A stretch of DNA of 64,000 nt from Synaphobranchus kaupii (GCA_029718625.1 CM056395.1:20734246-20798245); one strand, 5' to 3'. Positions 22,696 to 36,473 are shown, counted from the stretch's first letter. Translations and numbers: made by a program. Notes: generated from the sequence alone by a model not told the origin.

Positions 22696-24225
22696 CACCT
22701 GACCTGCCTGCCTGCTCAATGAAGAATACACCCAAGCACCCAAGCAACCTGCCTGCCTGCTCAATGAAGAATACACCCAAGCACCCAAGCAACCGGCCTG
22801 CCTGCTCAATGAAGAATACACCCAAGCACCCAAGCAACCTGCCTGCCTGCTCAATGAAGAATACACCCAAGCAACCTGCCTGCCTGCCCAATGAAGAATA
22901 CACCCAAGCACCCAAGCAACCTGCCTGCCTGCCCAATGAAGAATACACCCAAGCACCCAAGCAACCTGCCTGCCTGCCCAATGAAGAATACACCCAAGCA
23001 CCCAAGCAACCTGCCTGCCTGCCCAATGAAGAATACACCCAAGCAACCTGCCTGCCTGCTCAATGAAGAATACACCCAAGCACCCAAGCAACCTGCTTGC
23101 CTGCTCAATGAAGAATACACCCAAGCACCCAAGCAACCTGCCTGCCTGCTCAATGAAGAATACACCCAAGCACCCAAGCAACCTGCCTGCCTGCTCAATG
23201 AAGAATACACCCAAGCAACCTGCCTGCCTGCCCAATGAAGAATACACCCAAGCACCCAAGCAACCTGCCTGCCTGCCCAATGAAGAATACACCCAAGCAC
23301 CCAAGCAACCTGCCTGCCTGCCCAATGAAGAATACACCCAAGCACCCAAGCAACCTGCCTGCCTGCCCAATGAAGAATACACCCAAGCAACCTGCCTGCC
23401 TGCTCAATGAAGAATACACCCAAGCACCCAAGCAACCTGCTTGCCTGCTCAATGAAGAATACACCCAAGCACCCAAGCAACCTGCCTGCCTGCTCAATGA
23501 AGTATACACCCAAGCACCCAAGCAACCTGCCTGCCTGCCCAATGAAGAATACACCCAAGCAACCTGCCTGCCTGCCCAATGAAGAATACACCCAAGCACC
23601 CAAGCAACCTGCCTGCCTGCTCAATGAAGTATACACCCAAGCACCCAAGCAACCTGCCTGCCTGCCCAATGAAGAATACACCCAAGCAACCTGCCTGCCT
23701 GCCCAATGAAGAATACACCCAAGCACCCAAGCAACCTGCCTGCCTGCTCAATGAAGTATACACCCAAGCACCCAAGCAACCTGCCTGCCTGCTCAATGAA
23801 GAATACACCCAAGCACCCAAGCAACCTGCCTGCCTGCTCAATGAAGAATACACCCAAGCACCCAAGCAACCTGCCTGCCTGCCCAATGAAGAATACACCC
23901 AAGCAACCTGCTTGCCTGCTCAATGAAGAATGCACCCAAGCAACCTGCCTGCCTGCTCAATGAAGAATACACCCAAGCACCCAAGCAACCTGCCTGCCTG
24001 CTCAATGAAGAATACACCCAAGCACCCAAGCAACCTGCCTGCCTGCTCAATGAAGAATACACCCAAGCAACCTGCCTGCCTGCTCAATGAAGAATACACC
24101 CAAGCAACCTGCCTGCCTGCTCAATGAAGAATACACCCAAGCACCCAAGCAACCTGCCTGCCTGCCCAATGAAGAATACACCCAAGCAACCTGCCTGCCT
24201 GCTCAATGAAGAATACACCCACGTG
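22696..24225. repeat. Minisatellite with higher-order structure, ~36 monomers
   Basis: Monomer of 45 bp containing CTGCCTGCCTGCTCAATGAA then GAATACACCCAAGCACCCAA. A 37-bp variant lacks 8 bp (one ACCCAAGC-type unit). In the left part monomers run 45-45-45-37, giving a 172-bp block. Blocks alternate between CTGCTCAAT and CTGCCCAAT forms, so the full period is 344 bp; the private variant CTGCTTGCC recurs exactly 344 bp apart (about 23093 and 23437). To the right of about 23580 the order becomes irregular. Long open frames here (motifs [30 protein letters not shown]) are repeat artefacts. Confidence 0.95.
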
Positions 24226-24237
24226 CACCCTCAAACA

Positions 24238-24309
24238 CACACATGCACACACACACAGACGCACAGACAAATGCACACACACACACACACACACAGACAA
24301 ATACACACA

Positions 24310-24357
<48 letters not shown>

Positions 24358-24362
24358 CGTAT

Positions 24363-24403
<41 letters not shown>

Positions 24404-24420
24404 TACACACGCACACACAA
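24238..24420. repeat. Interrupted (CA)n microsatellite
   Basis: About 180 bp of CA with GA, TGC and CG interruptions, directly abutting the minisatellite array. Confidence 0.95.
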
Positions 24421-24473
24421 GCAACATAATTCACACTTGGATTCCACCCCCTCCCACCCGTAACATAACATAC

Positions 24474-24684
24474 TTGCTGTTGCTATGGAATGCACTGATC
24501 AAGAGCATGGTGAATAAATAACTGTTTGCTGTTGCTATGGAATGCACTGATCAAGAGCATGGTGAATAAATAACTGTTTGCTGTTGCTATGGAATGCACT
24601 GATCAAGAGCATGGTGAATAAATAACTGTTTGCTGTTGCCATGGAATACACTGATCAAGAGCATGGTGAATAAATAACTGTTTG
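24474..24684. repeat. Tandem repeat, 4 x 52 bp
   Basis: Four copies of a 52-bp unit beginning TGCTGTTGCTATGGAATGCA and ending AATAAATAACTGTT. The last copy carries GCCATGGAATACA, the others are identical by eye. Confidence 0.93.
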
Positions 24685-24921
24685 TAAGAGTGAGGGGGGT
24701 TATCTCTTTAAATGATTTATTACATTTTTTCATGAACCTCTTCATTTCAGAGGGTATGTGTGTGTAATAAATCAAGCCCAGGGTGGGGATTGGGAGTAAG
24801 AAAAAGGAACCAACCTAACTGTTACAGGTGTTACAGGTCATTATAGGTTTATAGGTTTCTGATTGGCTAAGTGTGAGTCCTCTGGCTCACCTGTCACCTG
24901 CGGCACAGGTGTGTGACTCAC

Positions 24922-25044
24922 CTGTCACCCTCAGCTTCTCCACGCCGATGCTGATCTCTTCCTCATCGGCTGAAAACAGAACCTTCTCTCCATCACTGCT
25001 GCGCACCTCGAACCTCTGGCACTGTGCTTCCACTATCTCAGATC
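24922..25044 (-). CDS. sgcz: Zeta-sarcoglycan exon, 123 nt
   Basis: Acceptor ACACACAG/GATC, donor GACAG/GTGAGT. It starts by completing a split Gly codon and ends one base into another Gly codon, so it joins both neighbours in frame. It encodes SEIVEAQCQRFEVRSSDGEK, then VLFSADEEEISIGVEKLRVT. The pattern VEAQC.RFEVR....VLFSAD..EI.IG.EKL.VT is conserved in gamma/delta/zeta sarcoglycans. In the minus-strand direction the acceptor is preceded by a long CT-rich tract (25054-25170), a microsatellite that can serve as the polypyrimidine tract. No stops or frame breaks. Confidence 0.97.
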
Positions 25045-25053
25045 CTGTGTGTG

Positions 25054-25170
25054 TGAGAGAAAGGGGGGCAGAGAGAGGGCGATAGAGCAGGAGAGAGAGG
25101 GAGAGAGAGTGGGAGAGAGAGAGATAGAGCGAGATAGAGAGAGAGAGAGAGAGAGAGATAGAGCGGGAGA
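25054..25170. repeat. (GA)n-rich tract upstream of an sgcz acceptor
   Basis: Interrupted GAGAGA repeat on +, (CT)n on the sgcz strand, starting about 10 bases from the acceptor of exon 24922-25044. Confidence 0.9.
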
Positions 25171-27192
25171 GAGATGGAGAATAAATAAATCTATCACTCT
25201 GATAATCAATCAATGAATAAATCAAATTTAATAAATTGTTCTCAATACAAAGATGTGATTATGGATGGTGTTTCAAAGATCCTGATTAGGGCTGGGAAAT
25301 AATTTACAATAATGCAAAAGCATTAACAAGAAAATTTCTCCAAAGTTTTATATATATATTTTTTTTAAATAATTGTAATATATATTATGGACAGAAAAGT
25401 CCCAGTGTAAAATATTTTCTCCTGACAAGATGAAAAAAACACATAGCGCCAACGCCCCGCCCACCCACCGCTTAATTATAAATGCAATAATTAATGAATA
25501 TTCTTTTAATTTATTATATACTTGCAGCAGCTGGACTCTTATATGCACAGTCCATTAACTTTCCAATAAGAAGAAAACAAAAATACTGTCTACCGCAAAA
25601 CATTAATCAGTTCTCCTGTTTGGAATTCATGCTTTGCAGCATGACCCATGCACGAGACAGTCGACGCTGTGAGCTGAACTGTGAGGGCGACGTTAAAACA
25701 ACAGTCATCATTAATGACATGGTAATTAATACGCTCATTAGATCAGATGACGGGGGTCTGAAGGGGGTTTGTTCCGATCTGTCCGCAGGCTTTGGTAGAT
25801 ATGGTGGGAACGAGCGGGAAGTGGCGGGGGAGGAGAGACGCAGGAGATTAAGAAATCTAAATTAGCGCGGCGCTCTCGACGTCGAACACCGCCAGCCCGA
25901 AAGGAAAGAGCCGCCGATTGCCCTCGCGCGATGCCCCGCAACGCGGATGATGAATAAATACCAGAGACGAGCCCACAGCTTTCCTGCCACGCCGACGAAG
26001 TTTCGGAATGTGGGGGAAGCATGCGTTTGATCCGCATTTGTTTAAAACTTCAAAACAAAAGGCGCCCGAAATGAGCCTTTCATCTCAGAGAACACCCCAA
26101 AAGTCTCCTGTAGAAAACCTGGTTCAGTTACAGTTGTAGAGGTGAGTTTACCAAACTATCTCTACAAGTAAACTTCTACAGATAGATAGCTAGAAATCAC
26201 CACAATAATGACAGCTCCAAGCACATGACAAGCAGGAAGCACACAATAACAGTGACCTTGAAGTGATAAGGACTTCATTCAAAATGATAAAGTTGTTATA
26301 ATGGCACTTGATTGTGATGTAAATATCTCATAGATGTGCGGTGTTTCTTTCAGACGTGGTCATGAAGCAGTAAATCCTTTCAAGACTGAAAGAAAAAAAA
26401 CATTCAAAAAAATCTTTTGAGCTTTTCAGAAAAACGAGTCATACTGCTTGGTTTGTGCATTATTTTTCTTTTCCCCCACATCTCAATGACAGCTAATCTC
26501 AGAACAGTGAGAATGAAAATGGACCAAAAGCTGAAAATATATTAAATATTTTAAATGTGGTAAATATTTAAAGGCAGTAGAACAACTTAAAATCCACGCA
26601 GATACTTATTGTACTGAACAGGGTATAAACTGCTTTATGGCATTTCCAATTTTCAATATCAAAATCATGAATCACTTTCAACTTATACTTCCAATGGACA
26701 TACAAGCCAACCAACACAAAGCAAACACTTTTAATGACAACAAATCTCTCTCTCTCTCCCCTGCCCGGTGAATTACAAGTGGAAAAATATGGTCGTAAAA
26801 GGTGTGAACATCTTATGTCTGAACAATTTGTTTAAAAAAAATAAATAAATAGTCACTTAAATCTGACAATGGACAGCCTTGCTTTTAAAGCAATGGAACT
26901 GTTCCATATGCTTTCCAAAACAGTGTTTAAAACAAATGATTAAAGTCATTTACAAGATGAATGGCCAGACTGAAGTATAAATTAGCTGCTTATGACCATT
27001 AATTGATATAGATTTTTTTTTTCAGGAACTGGGGAAAGGATTGATGGCGCTTGAAGCTAATTTTGGAGCCGTCTACAGTGTTGCACAGTACAATGCATGA
27101 CATCATGACATCATAATGTAGTTCAGAAATAGTTTCCAACTAAAACTAAAGAACTAAAGGGTGGAAGACTGTACCCTAGACATCATTTTGAA

Positions 27193-27303
<111 letters not shown>

Positions 27304-30300
27304 TGTGCGTGTTTGTGTGTGTGTGCGGGGGGGTGTATAGTCAATACCAGCAGACAGTCTAGTGTAGAAGCTCTGGTGTACCACTCAGCAGATGACTTGA
27401 AACACACAGCTACGCAAAAGTGGCTAAACAATCTGTAAAATTGCACATGCTTCAAGAGTTTCCCCGGATACAAAATCTCGTTAGGCTAATGGATAATATA
27501 ATATTTGCAAAATTATAGATAAACCATATTTAAAATGCCACAGGGTGATAATGATGGCCTGTAGCACTAAGTGTTCTAAATCCTAGAAATGACAGGAATA
27601 TTATTACAGTGAACCTACTCATTTATTTTATGTTAATCACATTACGTTAAGCTAACCCATGACGTTATATCTTGCGCACCTTGTCTAATCATGAATAAAA
27701 GGAATTTGTCTCTGCCGAGTAGTTTTTCATATTTGATTAGTCAATCAAAAAGGCTTCAGAAGGCCTCGATTAAAATCAAAGGGAAGTGTATGAACAGAGA
27801 AGATCCAGCTATTGTTCTCCTATAAAATCTCTTCCAAATACCATACAAAAAAAAACAATAAGAAAAACCAATGCCATCGTTTAATGGAGAGTCATTTGGA
27901 GCCTGTGTGTGCAGTGTAGACCATATTTACTTCAATAGAGCCTTTTAAATTAACGTAATTAGAAACTTGCTAACAGACTTAAGTGGCTAAGGAGTCGCAC
28001 ATGGAGTCAAGTCCCCAGTGGCGTACCGTGGGAGTAGAACTAGGCCTTCTGTTAACTTACCTTTAACGGATGATCACTCTCAATCTGTTTCCGTTTACTT
28101 TTCCTGATTGTCAATCAAATAATTGATTCACTCAATAACCAAGAACAAGAAGTAAATTATTAGGCTACCAAGTTATTTTGAGATAGCATTATTGTTCTGT
28201 GCAACATAAACTTGTGTTGCATTTTTGTATATCGACATTTATGATGTTGTTATCATGCGAAGATTCTGACTTTTAAATGCTCCATGTTTAAATGTTCAAC
28301 GTAGATTTTCGTAAATGAGTATTTCTAGCCTGTATTATGCGCTGCTCTCAACGATTCGAGACACTTAAGAGGCTGTCCTCTTTAAATTTATGCTTTCTAA
28401 TGTTTAAATCGCTTTGACTAATTTTAGTGTCGTCTTAAAATTAATTACATTCTTTAACGCATTCAGATTATTGCCTGATCCTTGTTAAACAATCTTAAGT
28501 TGTCTCTTTGTCGTTATCATTTCTAAATCATTATAGGCTACAAATTGGTCTTGATTATTCAGAGAATGAATGGATTGATTGTTAGGCTACTGAATCTAAA
28601 TAAATGGAAACAAGTAATCCCCACTTTTTCCAACGCGCAGGCCGTCGCTACATATATTTAAGTGCTACCCATTTTATGACGCAAAGAAAAATACTAGCAC
28701 AGAAAAACTTGATATATTCATTGATGTTTGTTATTCAGTTATTGAATTGCTTGATTGATAATTAAGAACTATAAGTAGAAACAGGTTGAGAGTAATATCC
28801 GTATAAAGGTAAGGTTACCGAAGGCCTATTTTACAGCCGACGTTACGCCACTGCATGTCCCTCCTCTCTCCTTGTTGTGCCTTTCCAAATCTACTGCTGC
28901 AACCTTCATCTGCACACAACATGTGTACAGCTTGCTAGGAAATCAATCTCTGTAGCATTTATACTATGATTTTACATCTTTTTAAAAAAGTCCTCTTTCT
29001 CCAGCTTATAATGACATAGCATGTGTGACTAATTAGCCATTTAGCTAGTTAGCATGTTTCTATTGAAAAGAAGCTAATTTAAGAGGTTATATACCGTAGT
29101 CATGGATATGGTTATAATTGCACATACTGCCTCTGAATGACTAATTTTCACAGCTGATGTCATCAGTTTTCATTCTTTTTTCACGTTTCAAAGAGATTTC
29201 ACTGCAAAACCTTTGCTGGATCTTCCTCATCCATCGACTTCCATTCTCTTTGAAATTAGGTCTTGTGAAGCCTATTGATGGACTATTCAGGTTATTCAAA
29301 TCTAGGTAATGCTGCAGAGTGCTGTCATTGATGGGTTAACAGACACTTCTCAAGGTAAGAAAATTAATGATTAGCATAATTTTAAGGGTGAACTATACAC
29401 TGTAAATGCTAACAAACATCTTAACTTAATATTTTAGTGTAATTTACTGACGTTTCATCAATCCATTAGTATCATGCATTTTGAATTAGTAATTTTGGGT
29501 CCCTCAATGACTCAATGATTTTGAGTTATTCTTTCACTTATTGAGTGAATACAAAATGAAATAACATTGTTATAACATTACTTAGCAAGCTACAAACTTA
29601 CCATCTTACATTCTCTGGAATCTTTGATGAACATTTCCAGCACAAGCCTGCAGTGAGTCAGCGATGATGTCATAATGCAGAAATTAAACTTTTAATAAAA
29701 TGGCAAATGAACCAAAGGTTGAACAGTTAAATGACAACTCAAGACACGATAATAGCACTTAAAAATAGAGGTCTATTGAGGTGGGCCTTACAGTTCTGAA
29801 CTTATGCATGGGAAGGGGGGTCATGAAATCACATAGCAGTTGTGCACTTTAACAAGATGCAGTCTGATTTATGGGCAGCACAAAGATAAATTGTTTATCT
29901 AAACCTGATTAAAGCCATTAATAAAATGAAAAAGAAAAAAAAAAAAGCCATATTTACCACCTATATTAATCAGAGTGAAGGGGCTGCTCACAGAGTACTA
30001 AAAACATGCACAATCCACACAAGGCAGGAGGTGGGCATTCCATTACGATTACTACAGTGACCTCTCGAGCAGCGTGGATGAGCAACAATGACATCTTATC
30101 AATTTCACCTCCCACCAAGGAGCTAAGGGTGCTTGTGGTTATTTTCCAAGTGAAACTATAAATTGAACGGAAATTGGAGCGCTTGAAAAAGCACACGTTA
30201 TTGATTTTCAGACCCACAGGTAGAGAAGATTACTGCTTCTATACTTTATAACACCCCTAGTCCTCCTCTATCTGTTAGTTGGGTCAGGCACAAGATCATG

Positions 30301-32824
30301 TGTGTCAAAGCAGTACACTCACGATAGATACAACTATATTGAAAGAAAAATAGCTAAAACCGATGAATTTAGAAATGAATGATATAATTAACTAAGGCCA
30401 CGTTCACATTAAGCGCTAAATACAGTTAGTACGGTTATGAACGAGAGCGACAAATAGTAGCATCGAGTGCTGCTTGAAACAGGTAGCGACTACCAAAGTT
30501 GGCTGTTATTCCTATGTAAAAGAGCTTGGGTGTGCGAGTATGGACAGCAACGGGAGTTGACATCTGGTAGCAGATGTACAGTGATTAACTGTGCAACGCT
30601 CTATGAGCAGGGGGGATGGGGGGGGGGGTCTGTCGCTTCTCTGTGGGCAGGGCCCACGGGTGTTATGATTTTCAAAATGTTTTCACAACATTGAGTCCGT
30701 TGAGAAAGTTGGTTACTTTACTGCTTTCTTATTACAATGTAAACCACACAAGGTTTAAGTCATCGTCATCTGAAAATAGAAACATATACAATTTGTGAAA
30801 ATACGTCCTCCATTTTGTCTGATCATCCCCTGGGATTCCTTCACAAGGGGTCTGGGGACCCCAGTTTGGGAACCAAAGCTAACACCTGATAGAAATGCCA
30901 TGCAGATATATCTAGAGGTCAGTTTCATTGCCATGCAGTTATTGTACAGTCATTATCCAGCCTGTTCATATTTATAAAAGCTTTGATTGATAGTTTGTCG
31001 CTGTGATGGCCAAGGACTTATGTAACTGAAACGGAACTGGTGGATCGGTGGTTGACAAAGACACTATGGGTGTGGAAAGCTGGTGACAGGGAATGCCGCA
31101 TTTTCTTTTCCAGAGTGGGCTATTCTATGCATATGCACGTCTATGGCTCTTCAGAGCAGTTTTGACTTCCAAACACGGTGTGACACACACACAGACACAC
31201 ACACACACGCAAATGTAAGCTCTCTCTAACAAACTGAGTATGCCTGGTTCCTTATTTGTGTGCTGCACTTTTATGGTTAATTTAAAAACCAAGAAAATGT
31301 TCTTGAATAGCGTAGCGTACACGATGGCTTCGCTCTGTGACTACATTATCTCCCTAGCTAGTTCCCACACTCACTGTAGTCAGTGCAGTTCAGTTAGGAA
31401 CAGGTTCACCACTCATTTTTATGTCCCTAATTCAAATCACCGGTGACAGGTTCTTCCTCAAATTAACGAGATGTCAGGTAGCAAGAGGAGCCAACGATAA
31501 AATTGTCTTGAGCGCTCAAGGTCTGGCAGTAGCCCGTCTCTCCCCGCGGGTAATTTCATAGCGCTTAGTATCTCGCCGAGAGCCATGATCCAGAGTGATC
31601 ATCCAAGGTTGTTGTGGAAAAATGTGATGTTTAGCAATCTAGGGAGTGGCAGGGGGGAAGGGGTTCAACTCTCTATGCCTGAACTTTCCTACGTGTCAGC
31701 ATAATAAATCTATTTCTGAACTGACAAATGATCAATTTATGAACTGTCTGGGGTGACAAGAGGCGTTGGGCTATTCAGCTAACCCGCTGAGGCCCTTGCA
31801 GCAAATGCAGAGGACAAAGCAGCCAGGTACAACCTCAAGGCGGACACGTCTGCTCTTGTAAACGTTTATACGTTTAAAATAGAGTACTTTCAGCAACTTG
31901 ATAGGCTGCAACCAGAGATCAAAGACATTGTAATGGAATCCACAGGGTGTGATACAGAGAGGAAAATTATAACACATCCAATGTGAAATTAAACACAAAA
32001 AAGGAATACATTGTACAAGGTCTTTACACAGAACAAATCCCCAACTATGAGAGTAATAAATACAATGAGATATGAGTGTAATATCCTTATACAATGCTTT
32101 ATGTATGCATGAGCGGGCTGAAAAACCGCCCCAGAAAAGGACCCATTGCTGGTATAAATGAACTAATCCTGAGGAATAAAAGTGGGGAGTTATCCCCCTC
32201 AGCCCCTCATTAACATCAACAGGGCGCAGTCATTCACCCCTAGTCCTGAAGGGGCCGCTGTTGAGCAGGTTTTCTCAGGCTCTTTTCAAAACCGCCTACC
32301 ATCTCAGGAGCAAAAGGAAGGGAAACATTACTGAATCAGACCTCCCAGGCCTGCAGGAGAGATCAGATACCCGGAAATCATTGCGTGGGTGGATGGGTGG
32401 GTGGGTTTGAGGGCAAAATAGCACTGTTTAGTACATCACTGAAGGGATGGTATGGTTCCAAAGACAGCTTTCAGTCAATCTAGCCATTCTATATCTATGT
32501 CCACCACACAGCGAGTGAGTATGTCATAAGGCTTGAGAGGAGAGCCTTCTCTCAAACTGCATTCGAGAGAAAAATAAAAGACTGCTGCCATCTTACTGTT
32601 GACGCTGGTCTAGCCCAATAGCGAGGTGATAAAAAGCAGTTTACGGCAGCCCAAACCTACCCTTCCCCTGCACCAAATCCCACATAACCCCACAAGTTGT
32701 CATGGTATTTTATGTGTGAGGTGCCTACAAATCCCAGATAACCTACAAATCCCAGATAACCGAGTTGTCATGAACTTTATGTGCGAGATTCCTGATAACA
32801 TCAACTGCAGTGATACTGAGCAAA

Positions 32825-33025
32825 TTTGTAGTATAGTGGTTAAGGGATTGGCCTTGTAACCAAAAGGTTGCAGGTTTGATTCCCAGGTAGCCAGACGCTG
32901 CCATTGTGCTCATAAGCAAGGTACTTAACTTGCATTGCCTCACTATATATCGAGCTGTATAAATGGATACCAAGGTGTGTAAGTTGCTATGGATAAGAAC
33001 GCTTGCTAAATGTCGAAAATGTAAT
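32825..33025 (+). mobile_element. tRNA-derived SINE
   Basis: The head GTAGTATAGTGGTTAAGGGA (A-box region) is followed by GGTTGCAGGTTTGATTCCC (B box). The body has AAGCAAGGTACTTAACTTGC and the tail TATGGATAAGAACGCTTGCT then AAATGTCG and TAAT. Same family as 19872-20088, more diverged in the tail stem. Confidence 0.85.
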
Positions 33026-33092
33026 ATATGCAAACTAAATGCACATGGAACACTTTTTTTTTGTTTGTTTTATTATTATTTTTATTACCTTC

Positions 33093-33690
33093 ATCAGTCC
33101 AGCGAAAGAACCGGGCATTCAACCGAGACTGCTCTCCTTGTTGTGAAGGAGGCACTCACCACTGCTAGAGCCTCCTCTCTCTCCTCTGTCCTGATGGTCA
33201 ACCACCAATTACTGATTGGCACACTGATGGAGATGGGTACGTTTGGGACTGCCCTCTCCTGGTTTGCATCTTATCTAGCAGATAGGTCCTACCAGGTCAC
33301 CTGGACGGGGTCTGTCTCTGCACCTCATCCCCTTGTTACAGGAGTCCCCCAGGGATTTGTACTCGGACCTCTGCTGTTCTCCATTTACAATTAATTTTAA
33401 TTTCTTGGCTCAGTCATTAATTCACATGGCTTCTCTTACCAATGCTATGCTGGTGACAGCCAATTCTTCCTCTCTTTCCCTCCCTCTACCACACAGGTTA
33501 AGGAGATTACTGCAACTCCCTTATCGCAAGCCTACAAGCCTGTGCCATACAGCCTCTACAACTCTACCAGAATGCGGCTGCCCGACTTGTCTTCAACCTT
33601 CTGAAGTTCTCACATGTCACTCCCCTGTTGAGGTCACTCCACTGGCTTCCGGTCTCAAACACCCCTCCTAACACTCTCCTCCCACCCCCA
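33093..33690 (+). mobile_element. L2-clade-like LINE fragment (reverse transcriptase)
   Basis: Translation shows SSERTGHSTETALLVVKEAL, then GTALSWFASYLADRSYQVTW and the RT motif GVPQGFVLGPLLFSIYN. After a deletion and frameshift come NSLIASLQACAIQPLQLYQN and AAARLVFNLLKFSHVTPLLR, then LHWLPV. These are consecutive landmarks of L2/CR1-type non-LTR polymerases; the segment with the FADD active-site motif is missing. An internally deleted, dead copy just downstream of a SINE. Confidence 0.85.
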
Positions 33691-36349
33691 TGAATATACA
33701 CTCCTATAATATAGGAAGTACATAATTCATACCCCTTTCACACTGAAGCAATGACCCGGCTAAAACCCGTGTTTGCCGTTGGTGTGAATGGGTCAACCCG
33801 GGTTATCCGACCTGGGTCCGCGACCCTACTTACGACCTCATGTGAATGTATAGGCTATTAGAACTGAACAACTCTGGAATTATCTTCATTCTCGCCAGCT
33901 AGATTCATAGCTACATTCATGAAAGAAGATGATTGCTCAGTTGTCACAGGTCAATATGTAACGGTGAATAGCCTTTTAAATAGCAAATAATACATTACTT
34001 AAAAAGTTTGACAGTTATTACAAAAAAATCACATTTGCATAGAGGTGCAACCCATTTGGAAGAAAAACATTTGCTTCCTGCTCATCCTGTCAATCCATAA
34101 TGATCACTGCTCCGCTTTAATCATCAATCTCATAGTTTCTACACGTAAAGACAGACTCAAGGTTAAACAAACCTACACAGACGACGCCCTCCGTCAAAAC
34201 ACGGCAGGGCATGCTAAGACTGATCGCCATCTGTGATCTCAGATCCTACGTGTATGTATACTCTTGGCCTAAATCTAAAGTGACATGCTTTGTCAGGCTG
34301 TTAAGGGATAAGGCTGTTTGCATAAATCATACAGATCATTTGTAGTCATACATTTGAAACAATGGAACACTTTAAAAGAGAAGAGGACAATTTTATTTAT
34401 ATATTTTGGTTTCCTTAGTGATGAGAATGGGGACAGTGTTTCATTGTAGTGAGACGAAACCACAGATTCTTTAGACCGGATATTTCAATATGCATGTTCC
34501 GGGGCGTGACGGAGTACAACACTCAATAGAATGGAATAATGTTAACGTTAGGTGCTTTTGGAGCTGCATGAGGTGTTCCCCCGGTTCACTTCAATTACAA
34601 AATGCTATTTATATTTTGAGCTGCACTCTACATTAAAGTACACAGTAAATACATAGGGGCGTTCCCCCAAGCTAGTCAACAGTAGCTACGTTAATATCTT
34701 TGTATGTCACTAGCTAGCGAAATACAAAAGTAATGGTAACTTAGCTGACAACTCAGGAGTAGCTCTAATAACGTAACATAAATATGTTTATCTTTAGATT
34801 AATCAACAAATGTGTATAACTTTTTCCTTATTCTAACGTTATATCTTGCCGTTGTTGGAACATTTTTAAATAACGGTAACGTGTGGCTCATTAGCTCGAG
34901 CTAGTGCAATATGATAGCCTAGAAAATGTTCTCTATCAATCAGCATCATAGATGGGTCAACAAAAATGGCTCAAATAAAAATTCCGAACTATCCCTATAA
35001 TGTATTGTTGCAAAAACACAATTAGAAACACTGAAATGTCACGATTGTGTTGTTAGCTACATTAGCTCACATTAGTCTACGGTACATAGGCCTACTAGCA
35101 TGTCCTCTGCCTGCCTACCTAGCACTACCTTCATAATTTTAAAAAAAATGCTCAAAAAAAAAACTTGTAGCCCTTGTCGAGCTTCGACCACCTCACATCA
35201 CGCTGAAATTCGTCAACAATGTGGACAACATCCAATATTTTTACTTTTGGGAGCGATATTAGGGACTGGGAAAAACTGTATAGCCTAGCTCATCTAGATC
35301 TATGGTTTCCAATGGGGAGCCACAGGTGTCCCTAGCACCGGAAGTATCTATTCCTCCCTTCCGGTTTAGATCGCCATCTTGAGAAATAGGCCTATGGATG
35401 TTCTGTACTGTAACAGTGCAGCAACAACTCCTGTTGGCAACTGGCAGCGCCTGTAGTTAAGAAGCATAGATGACAACACAGAAACTGAGCATAGGCCCAA
35501 TCATCTGGGTGCTCAGGGGCCTGGGTAGTGGGTACCCACGAACGAATCATATTGCAGAGTGAAGTTATAGTCTGTTGTGGGTCACGGGTGGTTTAACCTG
35601 GTTTGATGCACCCATGAAGCACATGAAATAAACACGAAACAAGCAACCAATTCAATAGCGCTATTTGCTGAGGTATGCTACATACTACTGACTCTCTAGA
35701 GTGCCAGCTATCAATAAGATAGATCACTGCAGGTTTTGTGAGGTAGTCTCCACAAAATGGACAAGTTTGCAATAGAAATTAAATCCGAAACCCACACAGA
35801 ATTAAAGATCACGCCTGTGTCAAACGATTCTGAGAGAAGAAACATTAGCAGCACAGCTTCAACATCTGCCTCCCAGTGAACATTTTTGTGTTGAAAAGTC
35901 GGTGAAAGACCATCTTGCGTTCAGGTGAAAAGCCGGCTAAAATTAGTTGAAAAGTGGAAGTTTTTCAACCTGCTAGGATGTAGCTAGGCTATATCTGGGT
36001 AAAACCTGAGCTAAATTGACACGTTTAGGTAAAAAAAAAAAAAAACGCGTCAAAACGTCTCTCAACCTAGAAGTGCACCCCTCTAGATGTCTATATTCCG
36101 GTGTAACTGCTCAGCCTGTATCCCCTACTCAGTCTGCAGGTTTCTGGTTCCGGAGGCATGTGATGTATCAACCCCTTATTGGATACGACGCTAACACACT
36201 TGCGTAGGCTATGGCTCTGCCTATTCATGTATGGGATTCCTGCCAGCTAGCAGCCTGTCGGCTAAATTATTTATTATAACACTAGACAAATCCAACATTT
36301 AGGCGATAGAATTGAATAGAATTTAACGTGGCTTTCGATGTGTCTGTGT

Positions 36350-36351
36350 AC

Positions 36352-36382
<31 letters not shown>

Positions 36383-36407
36383 GGGGGGGGGGGGGGGGGG
36401 GGGGGGG
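36350..36407. repeat. (GT)n followed by a 26-bp G run
   Basis: GT repeat about 36351-36379 then about 26 G at 36382-36407, roughly 65 bp from the sgcz donor at 36473. On the sgcz strand this reads as a C run then (CA)n shortly after the donor. Confidence 0.93.
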
Positions 36408-36473
36408 TGGGCGCCTATGGTGCCCAGTACCTGATGAGGCTGTAGAACTCGTGACTGCGTACAGGGAACTCAC

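Larger units (their letters stand above)
22238..24921 (-). other. sgcz intron, 2.7 kb, mostly tandem repeats
   Basis: Bounded on the minus strand by GTGAGT (24921 side) and CTTTCAG (22238 side). About 1.5 kb is the 45/37-bp minisatellite (22696-24225), then a (CA)n block (24238-24420) and a 4 x 52 bp repeat. Remaining unique sequence is 22238-22690 and 24685-24921, with nothing recognisable. Confidence 0.85.

Noticed and set aside
22543..24127. Long open frames on both strands ([15 protein letters not shown] and GRQAGCLGAWVYSSL repeats)
   Set aside because: Translation of the 45/37-bp minisatellite; the frames overlap on both strands and shift with every 37-bp monomer.
22696..24225. CRISPR-like array of regularly spaced repeats
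   Set aside because: Repeats are contiguous with no unique spacers, and the genome is plainly eukaryotic.
24203..24521. His/Thr-rich and Cys/Val-rich open frames
   Set aside because: Translation of (CA)n/(GT)n microsatellite; the same applies to 27154-27473, 54732-55154 and 36415-37179 outside the sgcz exon.
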